A stretch of 64,000 bases of DNA from an uncultured Acetatifactor sp. (GCA_910584865.1 CAJUCE010000005.1:25991-89990), one strand, 5' to 3'; counted from the first letter of the stretch, positions 33,934 to 43,471 are shown. Notes: a model not told the origin generated them from the sequence alone. Numbers and translations are program-made.

Positions 33934-34881
33934 TTTGATACCGCCCTGGTAGGTAATACCGTCCACCAGGTATTCTTCCCCATACAGGAATATCAGCAGG
34001 CTGGGTACCATGTAGATGGTTGCCACTGCAAAAGCCAGTCCGATCTCTCCCGCGTTGATCTTGCTCAGGAATACCGATAAAGGATGGGTCTCCGCATCGG
34101 TAAGCAGGATCAACGGCTGCTCCACCATATTCCAATAGTCTATAAATACCAGAATGGCCGCGGAACAGATTGCCCCTTTACACAGAGGCAGACAAATTCT
34201 CCTGTAAATCTGCCATTCTCCCGCTCCGTCTATCTGTGCAGCCTCCATCACGGATTCCGGAATCCTGCGCATGAATTTGGTCAGCAGGAACACTGCAAAG
34301 GGCGACATGATACCCGGCAGCCAGATGGCCCAATTGGTATCCAACAGGTTAAACCAGTCGCTGACCAGATAGTTTGGCACCAAAGTCACCTGATAGGGCA
34401 TCAGCATCAATATAATATACATGAAAAAGATAATCTCCCGAATCCTTCCCCGGTATCTGGCAAACCCGTAGGATGCCAGAGAGGCGATAATCAGCTGGAA
34501 TATCACGATGGGCGCTACCAAAATCACGGAATTCCAGAATTTCAGCAGATACTCCGGACTCTTGAACAGCACCGTATTATACTGGCTGAAAGAAACCATA
34601 TCAGGAATAAATTTCAGGTTCACTCTCTCTGCTATGTACACCTTCCCGCCGTTGGCATCGGTGGCAAAAACGGAACCGTAGTTTGCCGATATTTCGGATG
34701 CCGCCATAAAGGAATTGGTTATCGTCAGCACAATGGGCATCAAAAACAGGATGGCAAAAAATGCCGCCACCAAAGTGGCCAGCCCGATCTTGGCTGTCTG
34801 CACCCGCTTCCTCCTCTTTGCGGCTTCGCGGTCTCTGGCCGCCAGATCCTCCCACTGTGCCGGCTGTTCCCTCTTCTTCAT
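33928..34881 (-). CDS. CUT1-type carbohydrate ABC transporter permease (UgpE/MalG-like)
   Basis: The 317-aa protein has six predicted spans and a classical EAA loop, EAAQIDGAGEWQIYRRICLPL (shown to residue 20 or so of the motif), that contacts the ATPase. Near the C-terminus it reads YGEEYLVDGITYQGGIKG, where MalG-type permeases usually end in FQRYFVQGLTAGAVKG. Its start overlaps the stop of permease 1 by four bases (ATGA). It follows the UgpA-like gene, as in sugar importers. No ATPase gene is in the operon, so a shared MsmK-like ATPase is expected. Confidence 0.88.
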   Translation of the reverse strand: MKKREQPAQWEDLAARDREAAKRRKRVQTAKIGLATLVAAFFAILFLMPIVLTITNSFMAASEISANYGSVFATDANGGKVYIAERVNLKFIPDMVSFSQYNTVLFKSPEYLLKFWNSVILVAPIVIFQLIIASLASYGFARYRGRIREIIFFMYIILMLMPYQVTLVPNYLVSDWFNLLDTNWAIWLPGIMSPFAVFLLTKFMRRIPESVMEAAQIDGAGEWQIYRRICLPLCKGAICSAAILVFIDYWNMVEQPLILLTDAETHPLSVFLSKINAGEIGLAFAVATIYMVPSLLIFLYGEEYLVDGITYQGGIKG

Positions 34882-35807
34882 CCCTCCACATCCTTTCCGA
34901 AATGATTCTCCGCAATGAACAGAATTCCGATGATCACGATCATTACCAGGGACATCAATATCGCCGCCGCCGACAGGGTCTGATAATCCAGTGACCTGAA
35001 TTTATTGTTCATGAAATGTTGCAGCGTATAAATGGAATCATATGGATAGTCCCCTGTCAGCAGATATACTTCCCTGAATATCTTGAAGGAGCTGATCAGG
35101 GACATAATCGTCACAAAGAGCAGGGATGACGACAGATATCTTATCTTAATATGGAAGAAAGTCTGCAGAGGCGTAGCGCTCTCCAGCCTGGCCACTTCCA
35201 ATATATCCTTGGGAATACTGGCCAGCGCCGCCATAAACAGTATCATATTATAGCCCAGATTCTTCCAGAGAAACAGAATCACCACAACGATCAAAGCAAG
35301 ATCCGATTTCATCCAGTCAATCTTGTTCCCGCCCAGCTTCACAAGCACTTCATTGATTGCGCCGTTGTAGTGGAACAGCACCTGCCAGATCAGCACGACG
35401 GAGGCCACAGGCACCATCATGGGGCTCAGGAAAAAGGTCCTGAACTGACTCCGGAAAGGCAGCTTCGCCTCCAGCACAATGGCCAGAAGCAGGGAGAGAA
35501 CTACCGCGAGAGGTACTGCCACCGCAGCGAAGGTGAAGGTATTGCGCACTGCCGTGCGGAAAGAAGTATTTCCGATTATACTGCTGAAATTATCCAAAAA
35601 TACAAAATTCGCGCTGATGGGATTGTCTATCAGCGAATAATAGATAACCACCATAAAAGGAAGTATAAAAAACAACATCACCCCCAGAAAGCTGGGAGCG
35701 ATAAACGCTCCCGAGCTGATCTTCAATCTGCGGGTTCTCCGGGTAGTTTTGATGTAATTCTCCGGTACAGGCGCTTTCCCGCGCCTTTCTTTTCGCTTTT
35801 TACCCAT
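34878..35807 (-). CDS. CUT1-type carbohydrate ABC transporter permease (UgpA/MalF-like)
   Basis: The 309-aa product has a basic cytoplasmic N-terminus (about 35 residues) and six predicted spans. Its coupling loop is altered: EVARLESATPLQTFFHIKI, where CUT1 permeases have EAAxxDGAxxxQxFxxIxxP. The conserved Gly and the closing Pro are lost, which could weaken or change ATPase coupling. The ATG at 35807 is chosen because GAGG sits six bases upstream. Two ATGs a few codons earlier overlap that site. Confidence 0.85.
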   Translation of the reverse strand: MGKKRKERRGKAPVPENYIKTTRRTRRLKISSGAFIAPSFLGVMLFFILPFMVVIYYSLIDNPISANFVFLDNFSSIIGNTSFRTAVRNTFTFAAVAVPLAVVLSLLLAIVLEAKLPFRSQFRTFFLSPMMVPVASVVLIWQVLFHYNGAINEVLVKLGGNKIDWMKSDLALIVVVILFLWKNLGYNMILFMAALASIPKDILEVARLESATPLQTFFHIKIRYLSSSLLFVTIMSLISSFKIFREVYLLTGDYPYDSIYTLQHFMNNKFRSLDYQTLSAAAILMSLVMIVIIGILFIAENHFGKDVEG

Positions 35808-35849
35808 TTTCATCCTCATTCCAGATGTATTTTTTGAAGCCCGAACAGC

Positions 35850-38132
35850 TTACTTGGTCTCACCCACATAGATCTTCACACGGTTCTGGATGATGCCCGC
35901 CACTTCGTCCACGGACTTCTGGCCCTTGAAGTAGCCTTCCGCCTCCTCATTGATGATCTTGGATACCTCGTCGTTCATATTGTAGGATACGGGCCTGGCA
36001 TTGTTCATCAGTTCCATCACCCTGTCTACTTCCTCCTGAGTGGTCAGACGGTAGGTGTAGCTCCAGCCGTCCTCATATCCGATAGAAGATCCCCCCTGGG
36101 TGGTAATAGGCTCTCCGTTTTCATCCTTCATGATCTCCCCGTTCTCATCGGTGACATACTCCGGCTCCGTAGCCTTTTTCGCCATATCCTCCAGCCGGGA
36201 TTTCATCGTAGGGAAACCGCTCCAGTAGCGTCCGTTGTCCTCTTCCGTAAGGATACTCTCCAGAAATTCCCATGCGCCCTCCTTATGTTCAGACTTGGTG
36301 GCAATGCCATAGGCTTCTCCCGTGGTCAGAGCATGACCGCCCGTGCCGTCCACCGTGGGGAATCCGATACAGGTATAGTCGCCTTTGAAAATCTCGTCAT
36401 ACATTTGAAGCTGGTCAAAATCGTAAATATAGGCCTGGGTCAAGAGAACCTCTCCGTTCTGAATCCTGGTAGGTTCGGAATCCATCCCCTCTTCCCACTC
36501 CACTTCGTCCGGGAACTTATTCACAAATTCCAATATATTCTTAAACGCGTCAGAATCAAAGCTGCACTCTCCCGTATTCCAGTCGATAAACGAATCCTCA
36601 TTAAACATCATGGCCGCCTGCAGAATAGCCTGTTTGGAAACCCTGTCAAAAAGCTCTGCGCCGGGATGCTCATTGGAAAAAGCGATCAATTCCGCCAGAG
36701 TCCAGCCGCTCTCGCTGCCCACCATGGATGTGGCGCCGATTACGGTCTGCATGTTAAAGTAAGCGGGAATGCTCACCAGCACGCCGTCATATGTATAGGC
36801 GTTCAGGATATTTTCCACGAAATCCTCCCTGTTGAGCTTGCCGCTCTTCTCCAGATAGGGATTCAGGTCTTCTAAAACGCCCTTGGCCACCAGCTGGCTG
36901 ACCTTCAGGCTGGACAGATCGATCATATCCGGACAGTTTGCAGAAGTGATGTCATTGTTCAGATTGTTCAGCGCATCCGGCCAGGTGTTCTCATCATAAT
37001 TGTCATAGTTCACATATTCCTTGATGGAAATATGGTACTTGGTATTGGCCTTGTTAAACTTGACCGCCTTGGACTGCAGATCGTAGGAGCCTCCCAAAGT
37101 AGCGATGAGAATGGTCTCCTTCTGGGGCACCTCCTCCGCCTTCTTCTTTGTCAGCAGGGCGACGCCGTTGTCATTGTTCTCCCAGTCCTCTACTACCGCG
37201 ATAACCTTGCCGTCCTCCATCTGGCCGAATTTCCGCACGGAGTTTCCGTTGATATCGCTGTCCAGCCAGTCGAACATATACTCCTTTTCCTTCTGGCCCA
37301 GATTATACCCGTACAGGGAATTGCCGTCGTTAATCAGGAAATCGTAATCCACGCCTGCTGTCATGGAATTGCTTCTGGGAACATCCTCATAAGATTTACC
37401 TGTCTTTTTGCCGTCGAAATCCACCTCACACAGAGTATAACGGCTTGCGTTGCCGTCATAGGAGCTGTAGCTCAGGTATACCTTGCCGTCCTTGCCGCAT
37501 ATAAGGGCATCGATCCAGGTATTTCCGCCGTTATCCACAGACACGGAACCTTTATTATTCCCCTCCGCATCGAACAGCCATACCTTGCCGTCTCCGGCGA
37601 TATAAATCCTTCCCTCTCCGTCCACCATCATGGTATCCAGATAGGAATCTGCGGCCAGATCTGTGATATCCTGCGAAAAGATCTGCTTCCCTTCCGCGTC
37701 GAATTTGGACAGGAACTGGGTGGATTCGCTGTAATCCTCGCTATAACAATACACAACGGCATACATACTGCCGTCTTCCAGAAAATAGTATCTGTTAATA
37801 TTCTGGTCTCCGACAATTTCCGCCCATTCAATCGGGACGGAGGTCATCTTCCGATCCGCCAGAGAATACTTACAGATGCTCTGAGAACTCTCCCCTGTCT
37901 CTTCATCCCAATCATAGGACAGATAGTACAGATTCTCGCCTACGATCTGCATTTCATAATAGTTCGTATTTTCCTCATCCATCGTGATAAATTCCGGCAC
38001 ATAGGCCCATTCCTTCGCCTGCCGGGCATCGCCGGAATTCCCGGAGCTCCCGCAGGCGGCCAGTGAAAATACCATCACGGCCGCAAGCATCAGGGCCATC
38101 CCCCGGCGCCATGTAAATCTCTTAAACTTCAT
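35850..38132 (-). CDS. Lipoprotein with propeller-like domain and family 1 solute-binding domain (A)
   Basis: The 760-aa product is a paralog of lipoprotein B without the acidic repeat. It has lipobox LAAC (Cys27) and propeller-like strands (about 45-330), such as DGEGRIYIAGDGKVWLFDAE and KDGKVYLSYSSYDG. A solute-binding domain (about 335-760) follows, with ETILIATLGGSYDLQSKAV, DITSANCPDMIDLSS, TTGEAYGIATKSEHKEGAW. It is the first gene of the operon, 42 bases before permease 1. The start at 38132 gives a proper signal peptide. The ribosome-binding site is weak (GAGAAATTAAG). Confidence 0.8.
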   Translation of the reverse strand: MKFKRFTWRRGMALMLAAVMVFSLAACGSSGNSGDARQAKEWAYVPEFITMDEENTNYYEMQIVGENLYYLSYDWDEETGESSQSICKYSLADRKMTSVPIEWAEIVGDQNINRYYFLEDGSMYAVVYCYSEDYSESTQFLSKFDAEGKQIFSQDITDLAADSYLDTMMVDGEGRIYIAGDGKVWLFDAEGNNKGSVSVDNGGNTWIDALICGKDGKVYLSYSSYDGNASRYTLCEVDFDGKKTGKSYEDVPRSNSMTAGVDYDFLINDGNSLYGYNLGQKEKEYMFDWLDSDINGNSVRKFGQMEDGKVIAVVEDWENNDNGVALLTKKKAEEVPQKETILIATLGGSYDLQSKAVKFNKANTKYHISIKEYVNYDNYDENTWPDALNNLNNDITSANCPDMIDLSSLKVSQLVAKGVLEDLNPYLEKSGKLNREDFVENILNAYTYDGVLVSIPAYFNMQTVIGATSMVGSESGWTLAELIAFSNEHPGAELFDRVSKQAILQAAMMFNEDSFIDWNTGECSFDSDAFKNILEFVNKFPDEVEWEEGMDSEPTRIQNGEVLLTQAYIYDFDQLQMYDEIFKGDYTCIGFPTVDGTGGHALTTGEAYGIATKSEHKEGAWEFLESILTEEDNGRYWSGFPTMKSRLEDMAKKATEPEYVTDENGEIMKDENGEPITTQGGSSIGYEDGWSYTYRLTTQEEVDRVMELMNNARPVSYNMNDEVSKIINEEAEGYFKGQKSVDEVAGIIQNRVKIYVGETK

Positions 38133-38178
38133 CTTAATTTCTCTTTGCATTTTATACCACAATCCTTCCTAGATTTCA

Positions 38179-38208
38179 TTCCATGCCGCCTGGAAATGCG
38201 GCATGGAA
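38179..38208 (-). repeat. Perfect 11-bp inverted repeat upstream of the envelope operon
   Basis: TTCCATGCCGC and GCGGCATGGAA face each other around 8 bases, about 50 bases before the lipoprotein A start. Either a leader hairpin or an operator. Confidence 0.65.
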
Positions 38209-38252
38209 ATATACTCAATATGCAGCTTGGGAATGCCACATATTGAGTATAT
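38209..38252 (-). promoter_or_regulatory. Perfect 14-bp inverted repeat, possible operator
   Basis: ATATACTCAATATG (38209-38222) and CATATTGAGTATAT (38239-38252) are exact reverse complements 16 bases apart. One arm contains TATACT, a -10-like sequence. It directly adjoins the 11-bp inverted repeat. A third dyad, TTACAGAA/TTCTGTAA, lies at about 38290-38330. No clear -35 was found. Confidence 0.6.
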
Positions 38253-38338
38253 CACACTCTTGCCAAAATGCACCTTAAGATTTTATGAATTACAGAAAAA
38301 TAAAGCCTTAAATTGCAATAATTCTGTAACATGCCCCG

Positions 38339-39130
38339 CTATTTTACACGAATATAATACTTGCGCAGCTCCTGGATACGTTTCCTGTGGCGCGCCATGC
38401 TGGCCACGCGGTTGTAAAACCAGAAACCGTCCACCAGCAAATTATTCGCCTTGCCGATCTTCTGCTTTGTGGTCTTCTCATAATATTCCCCGCCGCAGAC
38501 ACAGGCCTTCGTTCCCTTCTCTTTTATCAGCCGGATCAAGTCCGATTCACAAGTAATATTTTCACGGAATTCCGTATATGCCAGACCGATGCAGTCTTCC
38601 TTGTGGGCATCGCTTCCTCCGAAGGCGGGTTTTCCGTACATTTCCGCAATGGCCATTGCCCCTGCGTTGCTCTCCGGCGACTCGCAGGCGTTAAAGCCTT
38701 CCAGAAAGTCAAATTTATCCATCACCGCCAGCTGATTGCGATGCTTTCTGGTATTGGTGATGCTTAAATATTTCTCCCCGCAGGGATGGGCGGGCCCCAG
38801 TATCCCGCCGTTTTTATGGACGATATCGATGAGGAACTGCACCGGCAGCCCCCGTAATTCCAAAATCTTCAGCTTCACTCCCTCCGGCATAATCACCAGA
38901 ATATGACCCGCATCGATGGTATCATATTCCACGCCCTTCAGCACCAGAAAGCCCTTGTCGCGGCCCTCCTCCCGCACCTTTTTCCAGACCCGGTATCCCT
39001 TATAGGAATCATGATCGCTTACAAGCATTCCGTCAAATCCCTTTTCCCTTAAAGCGGCGGCAAATTCCTCAATGGGCACCTTCCCGTCCAGTGAGCCTTC
39101 CTTTGTATGGCAATGCATATCAAATCTCAT
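38339..39130 (-). CDS. PHP-domain phosphoesterase
   Basis: The 263-aa protein begins MRFDMHCHTKEGSLDG with the HxH metal motif and has the further PHP motifs LVSDHDSYKG (residues 36-45), GPAHPCGEKY and GGSDAHKEDC. PHP proteins hydrolyse phosphate esters with a trinuclear metal site, and substrates range from histidinol phosphate to nucleic acids. Here the substrate is unknown. GGAT precedes the ATG. It follows the FtsX permease by 19 bases on the same strand and could be in its operon. Confidence 0.82.
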   Translation of the reverse strand: MRFDMHCHTKEGSLDGKVPIEEFAAALREKGFDGMLVSDHDSYKGYRVWKKVREEGRDKGFLVLKGVEYDTIDAGHILVIMPEGVKLKILELRGLPVQFLIDIVHKNGGILGPAHPCGEKYLSITNTRKHRNQLAVMDKFDFLEGFNACESPESNAGAMAIAEMYGKPAFGGSDAHKEDCIGLAYTEFRENITCESDLIRLIKEKGTKACVCGGEYYEKTTKQKIGKANNLLVDGFWFYNRVASMARHRKRIQELRKYYIRVK

Positions 39131-39149
39131 CTTTCTTGTTATCCTTTCG

Positions 39150-42100
39150 CTAATCTACGCTCTTCAGGGATTCCGTCATGCTGATCCCCTCAAGCTTACC
39201 GCTCATGGCTATATTCACACACCAGCCGAAACCCAGCGTCAAAAGCCCGCTGTATAAATAGCTCACCGGTTTCACATAAATGTCAAAGGAGATCAAATCT
39301 ACTTTGATTTCATTCATGACAAACCAGTGCAAAAGACATCCCAATCCCATACCCACAGCCATGCCGAACACGGTAAGGATGATATTCTCCCGAAATACAT
39401 AAGCAGACGTCTCCCGCCTATAAAATCCCAGGACCTTGATGGTTGCGATCTCCCGGATCCGCTCCGTAATATTGATGTTGGTCAGGTTGTAAAGAACGAT
39501 AAACGCCAGTCCCGCCGCACAGAAGATCACCACCACCACGATGATATCCAGGCTGGCCAGCATATTGCCGATTCTGTCCATAAAATCCTGGTTCAACGTC
39601 ACATTTGCCACCATATCCAGCTTCATCAACTCCGCGGAAAGCGCATAAAGCAAATCTCTCTGAACCGACTCATCCTCCCCTTCGCTCAGGTTCAGGTACA
39701 CAGTCTTCCGCTCAGGTTCCTCCCCGGTCATTTCTCTCCAGGTGTCCTCGGACACATGCACGTAATGATCGATATAATTTACATAGATACCGGATACTAC
39801 AGCCGTCACCGTGCTCAGGTTTTCGTCCCGCAATGTTATCATATCACCGATTTCCACATGATAATCCTCCGCCAGACGATTGGAAATAACTGCCTCTCCC
39901 GTCTCCGGATAAGGAATCTCCTCACCTCCGGAAGTGCGGAAATTCCAAAAAGGCGCCGTTCCCTCCCGGGTGCCCGCCACCAGACACACGGATTTGACTC
40001 CTTTGTCTGCCACCAAATCCATATTTTTCTCCATGACAAAGGTATATTCGCCAGCCCCCAATGCCCCCAGCTCTCCCAGGGCAGATTCCAGCTCCTCGTC
40101 TGCCGACTCTTTCAGCCCGATAGAGATATCCACGGTCTGAATCTCCTGAAACTGCTTTGAGGCCACATCGGCGATGGAATCCTTGATACCGAAACCGGTC
40201 ACCAGCAGCGCGCTGCAGCCGCTGATCCCCACTACCATCATAAACAGCCGCTTCTTATACCGGAAAATATTCCGGATAGAAACCTTGCGCAGAAAGCCAA
40301 GCCTCTTCCACAAGAAGGGAATCCGCTCCAAAAATACCCGCTTTCCGGCCTTGGGCGCCTTGGGCCGCATCAGAGCCGCCGCCACCTGTCTCAGCTCCGC
40401 TCTGCAGGACATCCAGGTAGTCCCGATGGAGCAAATCAGCGATACTGCCGCAGAAATTGCCGCCATACTGCCGTCAAATACATAAGAAATCGGATCCGCA
40501 CGATACATGATACCATAGCAGAACCAGATAATCTCCGGAAAAGCCCATGTCCCCAGGAAAAAACCGAACACGCAGCCGCTCACCGCCGCCAGACCGGAAT
40601 AGATCATGAACTTTGACATAATGGTGCCTTCCCCATATCCCAATGCCTTCAATACGCCGATCTGAGTCCGCTGCTCCTCCACCATCCGATTCATGGTAGT
40701 GATACACACCAGCGCTGCCACCAGGAAGAAGAACACCGGGAAAATATTGGCAATTCCTTCTATAATATTAGAATCATTTTCAAAACAGACATAACCGATA
40801 TTGGTATCCCTGCCCAGCACATAGACCTGCGGTTCCTCCAGGGCCGCAAGTTCCTCCCGGGCCTCGGCGAGCTCTTCCTGTGCCTGGGCAATCTGTGTAT
40901 TGAATTCCTTCAGGGCATCCTCGTATTCCTGCCTGCCGGTCTCGTATTCCTCTTTCCCTGACAGGAATTCCGCTTCCTTTTCCCCCAGGGTGTTCCTGCC
41001 TTCCTCCAGCTCCCTTTTTCCCTCCGCGATGGCCAGCTCGCCCTCCGAAAGCTCTTCTTTGGCCTCGGCGATGGCCCTGCGGCCTTCCGTGATCTCCTGC
41101 CTGGCCTGGGTCATGGCCATCTGTCCCTCCGACAGCTGCTGTTTGGCCTCGGCGATGGCCAGCCAGCCGTCGTTAAGCTGCCGCTCGGATTCCGCAATCT
41201 GCTGCCATGCCGCCGCCAGCTCCTCCTCTCCCTGGGCCAGCTGTGCTTCCCGCTCTGCCAGCATGATCCGGTATCCCGCAAGTGTCTCCTCGCCCCGTTC
41301 AATCACTGCCGCTGCCAGATCATAGGCTTCGCCGGAAATCTCCCCGCTCTCCGCCTTTGCCTGCAGCTCTGCCTTCTGTGCGGCCAGCTCTCCGGACTGG
41401 ATTTCCAACTGAGCCTGTCCTTCGGAAATCAGCATCCTCATGGTTTCCACAGATTCATTCTTGCTGCGCCACTGGGCCTTTCCGTCCGCCAGCTGCCTCT
41501 CCCCGCTTCGCAGCTCTACCTCATTGCTGTCGATAAGCCGCTTCGCCTCCGCCAGCTCCGTCTCCTTTGCAGCCAAAGTCAGCTCTCCCGCGTCCAGCTC
41601 ATCCTCCTTCCCTGCAATGGCAGCCTTGGCGTCGGCAATCTGGGCTTCCTGCTCCGCCAGGGTCTCTTCTCCCTCTTCCAGCTCCGCCCTGGCTTCCGTC
41701 AGCTGTCTCTCCCCCTCCGCTATCTCCTCTGCGGCCTGTTCCAGCTCCTCCTCTGCCTCTGCCAGCTGCTTCTCCCCCTGAGACTTCTCCTCTTCCAGCC
41801 GGTTTTGCCCTTCTGCGATCTGAACGCGGCCCTCCTCCGCAATCCGCTCATACCGCTCCAGCGCCTCACGCTCTGTCAGATTTTCCCAGATGCCCTTTTT
41901 CTCCTCTATAAAGGAATCATATTCCGGACTGTATAATTCGTAATCACGGTCAAATCTGACATAAACTTCCGTAAAATATTCCGTGTGAAAGCCCTCCGGC
42001 AAAAGGCAGATAAAGCCGTCCAGCCTCCCTGTCCCCAGAGAAGTATTTCCCCTCTCATACTGCAGGTAAAGGGGCGACTGTACCAGCCCCACAATGGTAT

Positions 42101-42608
42101 ATTCCCGGCAGGCAAAGTTCTCAAACGTATCCTCGTCATTATCCTCCGACAGATAAATCACAGAACCGATGTCGGATTCTCCGAACACCTGACTGTCCGC
42201 CACGCATTCGTTCTCCTCCTGCGGCATCCTGCCCTGAACCAGCTTCAGCGTATTCAGCTCCCGGGTCACACTGAAGGTCTTCACGACTCCCTGGTTTCCG
42301 TCTCCCCTGCTGTAGAGCACGTCAAAAGACACCGCACCTTCCGCTGCCTGCACATCCTTAGCCGATGCCAGCGCCTCCACATTCTCCTGATCAAAGCCCA
42401 GCGTGGAAACCAGCCGGAAATCCTGGAAACCATATTGATTCAGATAATTTCTGACGGTGGTCATCATGGCTTCTTTCGTCACCTTCAGACCTGCAAAAAA
42501 GCCCACTCCCAGCGCTATGATGGCAAAAATCGCCATAAAACGCCCGAAGCTGGCTTTAATCTCTCTGAATGTGGTTTTCCCGATTCCTCCCATCCCTTTA
42601 CTTCTCAT
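39150..42608 (-). CDS. Large FtsX-type ABC transporter permease with extracellular coiled-coil domain
   Basis: The 1152-aa permease has one N-terminal span (about 22-42) and a MacB-like core (about 50-230). A very long Glu/Ala/Gln-rich coiled coil (about 250-575, units such as AEAKEELSEGELAIAEGKRE) follows, then three FtsX spans, a second external domain and the last three spans. The double FtsX repeat matches the YknZ/PepT-like putative exporters of Firmicutes. The coiled coil probably projects through the cell wall and may contact another envelope protein. The ATG at 42608 is chosen; a GTG three codons earlier is equally possible. The partner ATPase is encoded 47 bases upstream. Confidence 0.85.
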   Translation of the reverse strand: MRSKGMGGIGKTTFREIKASFGRFMAIFAIIALGVGFFAGLKVTKEAMMTTVRNYLNQYGFQDFRLVSTLGFDQENVEALASAKDVQAAEGAVSFDVLYSRGDGNQGVVKTFSVTRELNTLKLVQGRMPQEENECVADSQVFGESDIGSVIYLSEDNDEDTFENFACREYTIVGLVQSPLYLQYERGNTSLGTGRLDGFICLLPEGFHTEYFTEVYVRFDRDYELYSPEYDSFIEEKKGIWENLTEREALERYERIAEEGRVQIAEGQNRLEEEKSQGEKQLAEAEEELEQAAEEIAEGERQLTEARAELEEGEETLAEQEAQIADAKAAIAGKEDELDAGELTLAAKETELAEAKRLIDSNEVELRSGERQLADGKAQWRSKNESVETMRMLISEGQAQLEIQSGELAAQKAELQAKAESGEISGEAYDLAAAVIERGEETLAGYRIMLAEREAQLAQGEEELAAAWQQIAESERQLNDGWLAIAEAKQQLSEGQMAMTQARQEITEGRRAIAEAKEELSEGELAIAEGKRELEEGRNTLGEKEAEFLSGKEEYETGRQEYEDALKEFNTQIAQAQEELAEAREELAALEEPQVYVLGRDTNIGYVCFENDSNIIEGIANIFPVFFFLVAALVCITTMNRMVEEQRTQIGVLKALGYGEGTIMSKFMIYSGLAAVSGCVFGFFLGTWAFPEIIWFCYGIMYRADPISYVFDGSMAAISAAVSLICSIGTTWMSCRAELRQVAAALMRPKAPKAGKRVFLERIPFLWKRLGFLRKVSIRNIFRYKKRLFMMVVGISGCSALLVTGFGIKDSIADVASKQFQEIQTVDISIGLKESADEELESALGELGALGAGEYTFVMEKNMDLVADKGVKSVCLVAGTREGTAPFWNFRTSGGEEIPYPETGEAVISNRLAEDYHVEIGDMITLRDENLSTVTAVVSGIYVNYIDHYVHVSEDTWREMTGEEPERKTVYLNLSEGEDESVQRDLLYALSAELMKLDMVANVTLNQDFMDRIGNMLASLDIIVVVVIFCAAGLAFIVLYNLTNINITERIREIATIKVLGFYRRETSAYVFRENIILTVFGMAVGMGLGCLLHWFVMNEIKVDLISFDIYVKPVSYLYSGLLTLGFGWCVNIAMSGKLEGISMTESLKSVD

Positions 42609-42655
42609 CCGACTCACCCGCCACTGTGATGTTTACAGCGCCCATGCGCCGCCTT

Positions 42656-43360
42656 CTACCATTCGATCTCTTCCACATCCACGATCTGCTCATTCTCCGC
42701 CATGTCCGCGACAGTACCGCTCTTCACCGTGATAATCCGGTCAGCCATGGCGGTCAGCGCCTGATTGTGGGTGATGACGACGACAGTCTTGCCCATCTCC
42801 CGGCAGGTATTCTGCAGCAGCTTGAGCACCGCCTTGCCCGTATTGTAATCCAGGGCTCCTGTTGGCTCATCGCAAAGCAGCAGCTTGGGATTCTTCGCCA
42901 GCGCTCTGGCAATGGCCACCCGCTGCTGCTCTCCTCCGGAAAGCTGGGCCGGAAAATTATTCGCCCTGGCATGCAGTCCTACCTGGCCCAGCACCTGCGC
43001 CGCATCCAGCGGATTTTTACAGATCTGCGCCGCCAGCTCCACATTTTCCAGGGCTGTCAGATTCTGTACCAGATTATAAAACTGGAAGACAAATCCTACG
43101 TCATAGCGTCTGTATGTGGTGAGCTGCTTTTTGTTAAACGAAGATATCTCCTCTCCGTCCAGGAATACCTTCCCGCTGCTGAGCGTATCCATACCGCCCA
43201 GAATATTCAGAATCGTGGTTTTGCCTGCCCCGGAGGCTCCCACAATCACACAGAATTCTCCCTTTTCGATTTCAAAATTCACATGCTGCAAAGCCTGTAT
43301 CTCCACTTCGCCCGTCTTATAAATCTTATTTACGTCCTGAAAGCTCACAAATGCACTCAT
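42656..43360 (-). CDS. MacB/LolD-type ABC transporter ATPase
   Basis: The 234-aa protein shows Walker A GASGAGKTTILN (about 39-50), VFQFYNLVQNLTALENVELA, signature LSGGEQQRVAIARAL, Walker B LLLCDEPTGALD and H-loop VVITHNQAL. All catalytic residues are intact. It powers the large permease encoded next. The start at 43360 (MSAFVSFQDV) has AGGA nine bases upstream. The upstream open frame to 43456 is not used, because the promoter lies there. Confidence 0.92.
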   Translation of the reverse strand: MSAFVSFQDVNKIYKTGEVEIQALQHVNFEIEKGEFCVIVGASGAGKTTILNILGGMDTLSSGKVFLDGEEISSFNKKQLTTYRRYDVGFVFQFYNLVQNLTALENVELAAQICKNPLDAAQVLGQVGLHARANNFPAQLSGGEQQRVAIARALAKNPKLLLCDEPTGALDYNTGKAVLKLLQNTCREMGKTVVVITHNQALTAMADRIITVKSGTVADMAENEQIVDVEEIEW

Positions 43361-43426
43361 TTTCATCCGTCCTGAAAGATTAGAATCAAAAGTCAGAATA
43401 AAAAGCCGCCACGCCCCTGAGTTAAC

Positions 43427-43456
43427 ATTATAACATAAAACCTTTTCATCTTCCAA
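43427..43456 (-). promoter_or_regulatory. Predicted promoter of the MacB-type transporter genes
   Basis: TTGGAA, 18 bases, TATAAT with TG before it (minus strand). It overlaps the divergent glycosyltransferase promoter. Confidence 0.6.
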
Positions 43457-43471
43457 GCTTTTTGCTATAAT
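43443..43471 (+). promoter_or_regulatory. Predicted promoter of the glycosyltransferase gene
   Basis: TTTTCA, 17 bases, TATAAT with a TGC extended -10. The two divergent promoters share about 14 bases, so binding of RNA polymerase to one should exclude the other. Confidence 0.55.

Noticed and set aside
41111..41302. Small frames inside the coiled-coil part of the FtsX permease
   Set aside because: Produced by the repetitive Glu/Ala codons; shadows of the real frame.
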